Shown here piece after piece: positions 7,176 to 12,637 of a stretch of DNA of 12,637 nt. Made by a program: the position numbers and the translations under genes. Each line of letters starts with the position of its first letter. Within the stretch, counting starts at the first letter, position 1. The notes under the pieces were generated by a model. It saw only the letters and a list, made by a program, of their open reading frames with translations, was not told the DNA's origin and did not search any database. This DNA is from Balneolales bacterium. Lineage in GTDB: Bacteria; Bacteroidota; Rhodothermia; Balneolales; Natronogracilivirgulaceae. The DNA is taken from positions 1 through 12,637 of the forward strand of contig SKIC01000092.1 of the NCBI GenBank assembly GCA_007116685.1. The letters run 5' to 3'.

Positions 7176-7730
7176 ATGTCACGTATTGGTAAACTACCTG
7201 TTCCTATAGCTAAAGGTGTTGAATGCACACTTGGAGCAGATAACGTAGTCACTGTGAAAGGGGCCAAAGGGGTATTATCCGTAACTGTGGACCCTAGCAT
7301 TAAAGTCGAACAAGTTGAGAATGATATTGTTCTAACTAGATCTTCAGAAGAAAAAAATGTTAAAGCTCTTCACGGATTATACAGATCATTAATTAACAAC
7401 TGTGTAATCGGTGTTAGCGAAGGCTATACAAAGACTCTTGAGATCATCGGGGTTGGATACAGAGCAAGTGTTAATGGAAATGTCTTAGAATTATCGCTCG
7501 GTTATTCTCACCCATTTTATTTTATCCCTCCGGATGGAATTACTTTGGAAGTAGATACCAAATCTTCTAAGAATCCAAGAATTTCAGTATCTGGTATTGA
7601 TAAAGAATTAGTTGGCCAAGTGGCTGCTAAAATCAGATCTCTCCGCAAGCCTGAACCTTACAAAGGTAAAGGAGTGCGATATCTAAATGAACAGGTTCGT
7701 AAAAAAGCAGGTAAATCTGCCGGACGCTAA
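7176..7730 (+). CDS. rplF: 50S ribosomal protein L6 (uL6)
   Basis: L6 sits at the base of the L7/L12 stalk near the sarcin-ricin loop and is needed for late assembly. The 184-residue product begins MSRIGKLPVPIAKGVE. It is built of the two duplicated alpha-L6 domains, about residues 11-82 and 90-165. The family signature PEPYKGKGVRY is at 159-169, followed by a basic tail (RKKAGKSAGR). Two in-frame TAA codons end the gene. The leader before the ATG is AG-rich but gives no good Shine-Dalgarno match. Confidence 0.97.
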   Translation: MSRIGKLPVPIAKGVECTLGADNVVTVKGAKGVLSVTVDPSIKVEQVENDIVLTRSSEEKNVKALHGLYRSLINNCVIGVSEGYTKTLEIIGVGYRASVNGNVLELSLGYSHPFYFIPPDGITLEVDTKSSKNPRISVSGIDKELVGQVAAKIRSLRKPEPYKGKGVRYLNEQVRKKAGKSAGR

Positions 7731-7748
7731 TAAAGAAAGTTTTATAAG

Positions 7749-8114
7749 ATGGTTAAGAATTCTAAAACACGAAGAAGAAATCGAATACATCGCAGGGTTC
7801 GCGCGAAGGTTTTTGGTACTGCTGAAAGGCCACGCCTTAATGTTTTCAAAAGTTCGAAGCATATTTACGCGCAAATAATTGATGATAACAAAGGTAATAC
7901 CTTGTGCGCTGTATCTACATTGAACAAAGAAGTAGCCTCAGATATTGAAGGCAAACAACCAATCGAAAGAGCAGAAGTAGTTGGTAAGGCTATCGCAGCT
8001 AAAGCTAAAGAAGCTGGTATCGACACTGTAACTTTTGATCGTGGCGGTTACAAATATCATGGTAAAATCAAAGCTTTGGCAATCGGTGCCAGAGAAGGCG
8101 GACTTAAGTTTTAA
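7749..8114 (+). CDS. rplR: 50S ribosomal protein L18 (uL18)
   Basis: L18 binds 5S rRNA together with L5 in the central protuberance. The 121-residue product has an arginine-rich N-terminus (KTRRRNRIHRRVRAKVFGT) and RPRLNVFKSSKHIYAQIIDD (28-47). The conserved C-terminal motif FDRGGYKYHGKIKALA lies at 96-111, and the protein ends REGGLKF. The start is the ATG at 7749, 18 bases after the rplF stop. The family starts at about this point, and no upstream extension in this frame is conserved. There is no clear Shine-Dalgarno sequence. Confidence 0.97.
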   Translation: MVKNSKTRRRNRIHRRVRAKVFGTAERPRLNVFKSSKHIYAQIIDDNKGNTLCAVSTLNKEVASDIEGKQPIERAEVVGKAIAAKAKEAGIDTVTFDRGGYKYHGKIKALAIGAREGGLKF

Positions 8115-8126
8115 AAACAATCTACT

Positions 8127-8654
8127 ATGCCAAAAATTAGAAGAAAAAGATATAACCTGAAAGCCAGCGAACTCAATCTTGAAGAAAGACTGGTACATAT
8201 TAACCGCGTAGCAAAGGTTGTTAAAGGCGGACGTCGATTTAGTTTCAATTCTATTGTTGTTGTTGGTAACAAAGATGGCGTTGTTGGTAACGGAATGGGT
8301 AAAGCCAACGAAGTATCAGATGCTATTCAAAAAGGTATCGACGATGCAAAGAAAAACCTGATCAGAGTACCTGTTGCTAAGGGAGGAACTATTCCTCATC
8401 CGGTAATCGGGAAATGTGGTGCTGGACGTGTATTATTACGCCCTGCATCAGAAGGTACGGGAGTTATCGCTGGTGGAGCTGTTAAAGCTGTACTGGAAAA
8501 TGCTGGTATCCAGAATATTCTCTCTAAATCCATGGGTTCATCTAACCCGCACAACATGGTAAAAGCAACAATGGATGCTTTACGTCAGTTGGAAGACCCT
8601 TCAGAGGTTGCTCAAAGAAGAGGCGTATCTCTGAAAAAAGTCTTTGAAGGCTAA
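8127..8654 (+). CDS. rpsE: 30S ribosomal protein S5 (uS5)
   Basis: S5 is at the back of the small subunit by the mRNA entry. Mutations in it elsewhere affect decoding accuracy and spectinomycin sensitivity. The 175-residue product has the dsRBD-like N-domain at roughly 18-81, including GGRRFSFNSIVVVGNKDG and GVVGNGMGKA (51-60). The C-terminal domain has IPHPVIGKCGAGRVLLRPA, EGTGVIAGGAV and GSSNPHNMVKAT (137-148). Two stop codons (TAA TAG) follow in frame. The next gene is rplO rather than rpmD, which normally sits between them. Confidence 0.97.
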   Translation: MPKIRRKRYNLKASELNLEERLVHINRVAKVVKGGRRFSFNSIVVVGNKDGVVGNGMGKANEVSDAIQKGIDDAKKNLIRVPVAKGGTIPHPVIGKCGAGRVLLRPASEGTGVIAGGAVKAVLENAGIQNILSKSMGSSNPHNMVKATMDALRQLEDPSEVAQRRGVSLKKVFEG

Positions 8655-8691
8655 TAGAGAATAGAATTTTAACGATTAATAACCTGATACG
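8655..8691 (+). other. rpsE-rplO spacer, rpmD (L30) absent
   Basis: In most bacterial spc operons rpmD, encoding the roughly 60-residue L30, lies between rpsE and rplO. Here the two genes are 37 bases apart, and this is the largest spacer in the window. It is AT-rich with no open frame of useful length, no hairpin and no recognisable remnant of L30. The gene is therefore missing from this locus; whether it exists elsewhere cannot be seen. Confidence 0.9.
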
Positions 8692-9144
8692 ATGAAATTA
8701 GAAAATCTAAAAGCTCCGGCTCCAAATCGACAAACAAGAAAACGTGTTGGTCGAGGTGAAGGTTCTGGCTTAGGTCAGCAATCGGGTCGTGGCCATAAAG
8801 GACAGAAATCCAATAGCGGTGGTAGCATCAAAGCTGGTTTTGAAGGTGGACAAATGCCTCTTCAACGCCGTATCCCTAAATTTGGATTCAAAAATCCGTT
8901 CCGTAAGGAATACGCTGGAATAAACCTGGATGTGATTACCGATTTCATCCAAAGAGAAAAGCTTACTGATTCAATAACTAAGCAAGACCTCATTAACTGC
9001 GGACTCATTCACAAAAACGATTTGGTTAAAATTCTAGGTCGTGGTGAATTTGAGCAAAAAATTTCAATTGAAGCTGATGCATTTACAAAATCAGCAGCTG
9101 AGAAGATTGAAAAAGCAGGTGGAACAACAACAGTAATCGCATAA
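8692..9144 (+). CDS. rplO: 50S ribosomal protein L15 (uL15)
   Basis: L15 is an early-to-middle assembly protein of the large subunit with a long glycine- and arginine-rich N-terminal extension threading through 23S rRNA. The 150-residue product shows this extension (RKRVGRGEGSGLGQQSGRGH, 16-35). It continues with GFEGGQMPLQRRIPKFGF (49-66) and the globular C-terminal domain ending EKIEKAGGTTTVIA. The ATG at 8692 gives the standard start MKLENLKAP. There is no Shine-Dalgarno sequence. It precedes secY by 19 bases, as in most spc operons. Confidence 0.97.
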   Translation: MKLENLKAPAPNRQTRKRVGRGEGSGLGQQSGRGHKGQKSNSGGSIKAGFEGGQMPLQRRIPKFGFKNPFRKEYAGINLDVITDFIQREKLTDSITKQDLINCGLIHKNDLVKILGRGEFEQKISIEADAFTKSAAEKIEKAGGTTTVIA

Positions 9145-9163
9145 CGGTTATACCCAAAGGCGA

Positions 9164-10471
9164 ATGAGTTTAATAGAAAACTTTCAAAACATATTTAAAA
9201 TTGAGGATCTAAGAAAAAGGATATTCTATACCTTAGGTATCCTTTTGATCTACAGGCTAGGTACATTTATTACCATGCCTGGTGTAGATGCCTCAATGCT
9301 CTCACAAACAACTGGACCGGCAACGGATTTACTTGGATTGTTTGATTTATTCGTAGGGGGTGCATTTGCAAGAGCAGGTGTATTCGCTCTGGGAATTATG
9401 CCTTACATTACTGCAGCAATTATTATTCAGTTAATGGGTGCTGTAGTTCCTTACTTCCAGAAACTTCAACGTGAAGGTGAAGAGGGAAGAAGGAAAATTA
9501 ACCAGTTGACCAGATATGGTACTGTACTGATTACTCTCGTTCAATCTATTGGTTTTGCTATAAATTTGATGGCAACATCGCCGGATGCGATTGTAGTTAG
9601 TAACACTGCATTCATTATTACTGCAATGATTGTACTAACATCGGGTACTGTATTCGTAATGTGGCTTGGTGAAAGAATTACCGAAAGAGGAATTGGTAAT
9701 GGTATTTCACTTCTTATTATGATTGGTATTATTGCTGCATTGCCAACAAGTTTATTGAACGAGTGGCAAACCAAGAACAACGCTATCATCGTACTATTCG
9801 AAATTGGTGTCTTGATTCTTGTTATTGCTGCCGTGGTTCTCTTGACTCAAGGTCAGCGAAGAATTCCGGTTCAATACGCTAAGCGTGTAGTTGGACGTAA
9901 GGTATATGGTGGAACCACTCAGTATTTACCACTCAGGGTAAATGCCGCCGGTGTAATGCCAATTATCTTTGCCCAGTCAATTATGTTCATTCCAAGCACA
10001 ATTGGTACATTCTTCCCAGGTAATGAAACTGTGCAATTGATGACCGCATGGTCAGCAGATTTTACAGGAGTAACATATTCTATTGTTTTCTTCTTCATCT
10101 GTATGTTTTTCACCTTCTTTTATACTGCCATTGTAATCAACCCAAAAGAAATGGCTGATACAATGAAGCGGCAAGGTGGATTTATTCCGGGGGTAAGACC
10201 TGGAAAGCAAACAGTCGAGTTTATAGATAATATTCTAACACGAATTACCCTACCGGGTTCTATTTTCCTTTCATTCGTGGCCATTTTACCGGCTTTCGCT
10301 GCAAACTTCGGAGTTACTCCGGGATTTGCAATGTTCTACGGTGGTACTAGCCTTTTGATTATCGTTGGTGTTGCATTAGATACATTACAACAAGTTGAAA
10401 GTCACCTATTGATGCGCCACTATGATGGATTTATGAAGTCCGGTCGTATTCGTGGAAGACGAAGAATGTAA
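9164..10471 (+). CDS. secY: Preprotein translocase channel subunit SecY
   Basis: SecY forms, with SecE and SecG, the inner-membrane channel for Sec-dependent secretion and membrane insertion, and it docks to L23/L29 at the ribosome exit. The 435-residue product has ten hydrophobic segments at about residues 21-38, 72-98, 117-137, 146-167, 180-195, 205-228, 260-285, 303-326, 361-380 and 387-409. A plug region follows the first (LLGLFDLFVGGAFARAG). Cytoplasmic loop five has RRIPVQYAKR at 232-241, and loop six has GGFIPGVRPGKQT at 338-350. Both loops contact SecA and ribosomes in known structures. The basic C-tail ends SGRIRGRRRM. The stop overlaps the map ATG by one base (TAATG), suggesting coupling. 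Confidence 0.98.
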   Translation: MSLIENFQNIFKIEDLRKRIFYTLGILLIYRLGTFITMPGVDASMLSQTTGPATDLLGLFDLFVGGAFARAGVFALGIMPYITAAIIIQLMGAVVPYFQKLQREGEEGRRKINQLTRYGTVLITLVQSIGFAINLMATSPDAIVVSNTAFIITAMIVLTSGTVFVMWLGERITERGIGNGISLLIMIGIIAALPTSLLNEWQTKNNAIIVLFEIGVLILVIAAVVLLTQGQRRIPVQYAKRVVGRKVYGGTTQYLPLRVNAAGVMPIIFAQSIMFIPSTIGTFFPGNETVQLMTAWSADFTGVTYSIVFFFICMFFTFFYTAIVINPKEMADTMKRQGGFIPGVRPGKQTVEFIDNILTRITLPGSIFLSFVAILPAFAANFGVTPGFAMFYGGTSLLIIVGVALDTLQQVESHLLMRHYDGFMKSGRIRGRRRM

Positions 10472-11283
10472 TGATATACCTCAAGAGCGAAAACGAAATA
10501 GCTTTGATGCGTGAAAGTGCGCAGTTGGTGTCAAGAACATTGGCCGAAGTAGCCAAACATATTGAACCAGGTGTAACTACACAAAAGCTTGATCAAATCG
10601 CTGAGGAATACATAAAAAAAAATGATGCAATAGCTGCATTCAAAGGATACGGACATAAATCCAATCCGTTTCCAGGCACGCTTTGTATTTCAGTTAATGA
10701 AGCAGTTGTTCATGGAATTCCCGGCAATTATCAGTTACAAGAAGGAGACATTGTCTCTATAGATTGTGGTGTTAACAAAAAAGGGTATTTCGGAGATTCA
10801 GCCTATACATTTATAGTAGGTGAAGTATCCGATGAAGTTACGAAACTTCTCCGAACAACTATGGAATCTCTGTACGCAGGGATAGGACAAGCAGTTCACG
10901 GCAACAAAATCGGTGATATCTCTTACGCAGTGCAGTCAGTTTGTGAAGCTGAGGGATATGGAGTTGTAAGAGATTTAGTTGGTCACGGGCTGGGGCGTTC
11001 TCTTCATGAAAACCCTTCTATTCCGAATTTTGGGAAAAGAGGTAGAGGAGAGCGACTAAGATCAGGAATGACACTGGCCATAGAACCAATGATTAATTTG
11101 GGTACATGGAAAGTGAAAACGCTCAAAGACGGTTGGACAATTGTTACAGCCGATGGCAGTTTTTCAGCACATTACGAACACGACATAGTTGTGAGAGACG
11201 GAGAAGCTGAAATTCTGAGTACTTTTGAGTATATTGAGGAGATAACCAAAATTGGAATCTACAACTTAGCGACAAATGGCTAA
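10471..11283 (+). CDS. map: Type I methionine aminopeptidase
   Basis: This cytosolic metalloenzyme removes the initiator methionine from nascent proteins once they are deformylated. The 270-residue product has the pita-bread fold with all five metal ligands at the expected spacing: Asp98 (SIDCG), Asp109 (FGDSAYTF), His172 (GHGLG), Glu205 (AIEPM) and Glu236 (HYEHD). The catalytic histidines His81 (VHGIP) and His179 (SLHENP) are also present. It lacks the N-terminal zinc or SH3-binding extensions of longer subtypes, so it is a plain type Ia enzyme. It lies directly between secY and infA without adk, the order usual in Bacteroidota. Its last codons overlap infA by eight bases. Confidence 0.97.
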   Translation: MIYLKSENEIALMRESAQLVSRTLAEVAKHIEPGVTTQKLDQIAEEYIKKNDAIAAFKGYGHKSNPFPGTLCISVNEAVVHGIPGNYQLQEGDIVSIDCGVNKKGYFGDSAYTFIVGEVSDEVTKLLRTTMESLYAGIGQAVHGNKIGDISYAVQSVCEAEGYGVVRDLVGHGLGRSLHENPSIPNFGKRGRGERLRSGMTLAIEPMINLGTWKVKTLKDGWTIVTADGSFSAHYEHDIVVRDGEAEILSTFEYIEEITKIGIYNLATNG

Positions 11284-11494
11284 ACAAGAGCCCATTAAAC
11301 AAGACGGTGTAATATTAGAAGCTTTGCCTAATGCGCAATTTCGTGTTGAATTAGAAAACGGACACGAACTATTAGCGCATGTTTCCGGCAAAATGAGAAT
11401 GTACTACATTAAAATATTACCCGGTGATAAAGTCACAGTTGAGATGTCTCCTTATGATCTCTCCAAAGGCAGAATTACTTACCGATACAAATAA
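11276..11494 (+). CDS. infA: Translation initiation factor IF-1
   Basis: IF1 occupies the A site of the small subunit during initiation and assists IF2 and IF3. The 72-residue product is the standard single OB fold: it starts MAKQEPIKQDGVILEALPNA and has FRVELENGHELLAHVSGKMR (22-41). It continues with YYIKILPGDKVTVEMSPYDL (43-62) and ends GRITYRYK. The ATG lies inside the end of map in a different frame, an eight-base overlap that suggests translational coupling. No Shine-Dalgarno sequence is visible. rpmJ follows after nine bases. Confidence 0.97.
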   Translation: MAKQEPIKQDGVILEALPNAQFRVELENGHELLAHVSGKMRMYYIKILPGDKVTVEMSPYDLSKGRITYRYK

Positions 11495-11503
11495 TACAAG
11501 ACA

Positions 11504-11620
11504 ATGAAAACAAAAGCTTCCGTACGAAAAAGAGGCTCCGGTGATAAAATAGTTCGTCGTAAAGGGCGTCTTTTCGTCATTAACAAGAAAAACCCTCGTC
11601 ACAAACAACGACAAGGATAA
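11504..11620 (+). CDS. rpmJ: 50S ribosomal protein L36 (bL36), cysteine-free
   Basis: L36 is the smallest large-subunit protein and stabilises rRNA contacts near the L7/L12 stalk base. This 38-residue frame begins MKTKASVRKRGSGDKIVRRK and ends with the hallmark NPRHKQRQG, so the identification is firm despite its small size. Zinc-type L36 has a C-x2-C...C-x4-H ribbon. Here the first pair is replaced by the RGSGDK segment and the third position falls in VINKKNP, leaving no cysteine. Only the His in PRHKQ remains. This matches the zinc-independent variant with one inserted residue seen in Bacteroidota. It lies in the usual place between infA and rpsM. Confidence 0.95.
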   Translation: MKTKASVRKRGSGDKIVRRKGRLFVINKKNPRHKQRQG

Positions 11621-11635
11621 AATTTTAGATTCAAT

Positions 11636-12016
11636 ATGGCTCGAATATCCGGTATAGATTTACCTAAAGAAAAACGTGGCGAGATAGGCCTTACCTATAT
11701 CTTCGGCATCGGACCTACAGCAGCGCGTAAGATACTTGACATCGCAGGTGTAAGTTACGATACAAAAATCGAAGATTGGACTGACGATCAAGTCAACAAA
11801 ATCCGTAAAACGATTGAAGATCAATTCAAAGTTGAGGGTGCACTTCGTTCAGAAGTCAACTCAAACATAAAAAGATTGATGGACATAGGTTGTTTTCGTG
11901 GATTGCGACACAGAAAAGGCCTGCCTGTACGTGGCCAAAGAACAAAGACTAACGCTAGAACCAGAAAAGGTAAGCGTAAGGCCATTGCAGGTAAGAAAAA
12001 AGCACCACGTAAATAG
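11636..12016 (+). CDS. rpsM: 30S ribosomal protein S13 (uS13)
   Basis: S13 is in the head of the small subunit, bridges to L5 in the large subunit, and its tail reaches the P-site tRNA. The 126-residue product shows MARISGIDLPKEKRGEIGLT and the helix-two-turn-helix segment YIFGIGPTAARKIL (21-34). The signature GCFRGLRHRKGLPVRGQRTK is at 85-104, followed by a long lysine- and arginine-rich tail. The gene ends in TAG. It opens the alpha-operon part of the cluster. The ATG is 15 bases after rpmJ with an AT-rich leader and no Shine-Dalgarno sequence. Confidence 0.97.
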   Translation: MARISGIDLPKEKRGEIGLTYIFGIGPTAARKILDIAGVSYDTKIEDWTDDQVNKIRKTIEDQFKVEGALRSEVNSNIKRLMDIGCFRGLRHRKGLPVRGQRTKTNARTRKGKRKAIAGKKKAPRK

Positions 12017-12035
12017 AGTTAATTAGAGTTATAAC

Positions 12036-12440
12036 ATGGCAAAGAAACAAACAAAGGCTTCTAGTGTAGCCAGAAAAAAGAAAAAGCAGGTATCCGACCC
12101 TAATGGTATGGCTTTCGTTAAAGCTACATTCAATAATGTTATTGTTACCATTACTGATTCAGACGGAAATGTTTTATCGTGGTCATCTGCGGGAAAAGAA
12201 GGATTTAAAGGTTCTAGAAAGAACACTCCTTATGCCGCTCAAATGAGTGCCCAAACTGCAGCTAAAACAGCCCATGATATGGGGCTTCGCAAAGTAAATG
12301 TCTTTGTAAAAGGACCTGGCTCAGGTAGAGAAGCTGCAATCCGTGCAATCGCTACATCTGGTATTGATATTGGTATTATTAAAGATACTACTCCTATACC
12401 ACATAACGGATGCCGACCACCAAAAAGAAGAAGAGTTTAA
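12036..12440 (+). CDS. rpsK: 30S ribosomal protein S11 (uS11)
   Basis: S11 forms part of the platform and lies beside the mRNA and the E site. The 134-residue product has a basic N-terminus (VARKKKKQVS) and the conserved core AFVKATFNNVIVTITDSDGN (26-45). Also present are SSAGKEGFKGSRKNTPYAAQ (50-69) and the closing signature TPIPHNGCRPPKRRRV. Asn124 in the HNG motif is the residue corresponding to the one reported as isoaspartate in E. coli S11; conservation of the site is seen, modification is not. It precedes rpsD by 18 bases. Confidence 0.97.
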   Translation: MAKKQTKASSVARKKKKQVSDPNGMAFVKATFNNVIVTITDSDGNVLSWSSAGKEGFKGSRKNTPYAAQMSAQTAAKTAHDMGLRKVNVFVKGPGSGREAAIRAIATSGIDIGIIKDTTPIPHNGCRPPKRRRV

Positions 12441-12458
12441 TTTAAAGATCACTAAATA

Positions 12459-12637
12459 ATGGCAAGATACACAGGACCTAAGCAAAAGCGGGCACGTCGT
12501 TTTAAAGAACCAATTTTTGGTTTTAGTAAGGCTCTCGAGCGTAAACCCTACGGTCCGGGTCAGCATGGACGTTCAAGATTTCAAAAGAAATCGGAATATG
12601 CAATACAGCTTGAGCAAAAGCAGAAAGCTAAATATAC
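12459..12637 (+). CDS. rpsD: 30S ribosomal protein S4 (uS4), N-terminal part only
   Basis: S4 is a primary binder of the 16S rRNA 5' domain, and with S3 and S5 it lines the mRNA entry. The window cuts the gene after 59 complete codons of an expected 200 or so. The visible part reads MARYTGPKQKRARRFKEPIF, then KPYGPGQHGRSRFQKKSEY and IQLEQKQKAKY, matching the N-terminal S4 domain. The cysteines that bind zinc in some S4 proteins are absent from this segment, so it is the zinc-independent form. The ATG follows an AT-rich leader. rpoA and rplQ would normally follow. Confidence 0.96.
   Translation, partial: MARYTGPKQKRARRFKEPIFGFSKALERKPYGPGQHGRSRFQKKSEYAIQLEQKQKAKY

Noticed and set aside
7687..7878. 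63-codon plus-strand open frame spanning the rplF-rplR junction
   Set aside because: It overlaps two well-conserved ribosomal genes in a different frame and its translation resembles no known family; it is a shadow frame.
8643..8670. Possible Bacteroidota-type promoter (TTTG, then TAGAATTTT) before rplO
   Set aside because: The spacing of about 15 bases is shorter than the usual 19-21 and the -7 element matches poorly. It overlaps the end of rpsE and could easily arise by chance in AT-rich sequence.
9541..9789. 82-codon minus-strand open frame inside secY, and similar antisense frames elsewhere in the window
   Set aside because: They lie opposite conserved genes, have no supporting leader or neighbour, and their translations look like low-quality shadow sequence.

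Overview
The window is one uninterrupted plus-strand run of 26 genes, and it is the fused S10-spc-alpha ribosomal protein cluster. The order is rpsJ, rplC, rplD, rplW, rplB, rpsS, rplV, rpsC, rplP, rpmC, rpsQ, rplN, rplX, rplE, rpsN, rpsH, rplF, rplR, rpsE, rplO, secY, map, infA, rpmJ, rpsM, rpsK and the first 59 codons of rpsD. No gap between genes exceeds 37 bases and several genes overlap. I see no mobile element, RNA gene, CRISPR array, terminator hairpin or convincing internal promoter.

The sequence suggests a moderately AT-rich bacterium of the Bacteroidota/FCB group, possibly a Balneolota- or Rhodothermota-like lineage; that finer placement is a guess. The evidence is: secY-map-infA-rpmJ order with no adk; an 89-residue S14 and a 38-residue cysteine-free L36; an S4 start without zinc-ligand cysteines; mostly TAA stops; and few Shine-Dalgarno sequences, with AT-rich leaders before most starts.

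Layout: positions 21-5145 (rpsJ to rpsQ) correspond to the S10 operon. Positions 5168-10471 (rplN to secY) correspond to the spc operon, but rpmD (L30) is missing between rpsE and rplO. Positions 10471-11620 hold map, infA and rpmJ. Positions 11636 to the end are the start of the alpha operon, which normally continues into rpoA and rplQ. Together the genes supply about half of the ribosomal proteins, the SecY channel that docks to the ribosome, the aminopeptidase that trims the initiator methionine from nascent chains, and initiation factor IF1. This is one growth-rate-coupled translation and export unit.

I looked for an undescribed system and did not find one. The observations worth a second look are modest: the missing rpmD, the confinement of clear Shine-Dalgarno sequences to five starts (one supporting a TTG start for rpsC), the loss of zinc ligands in L36, S14 and S4, and a few residue-level differences from E. 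coli.
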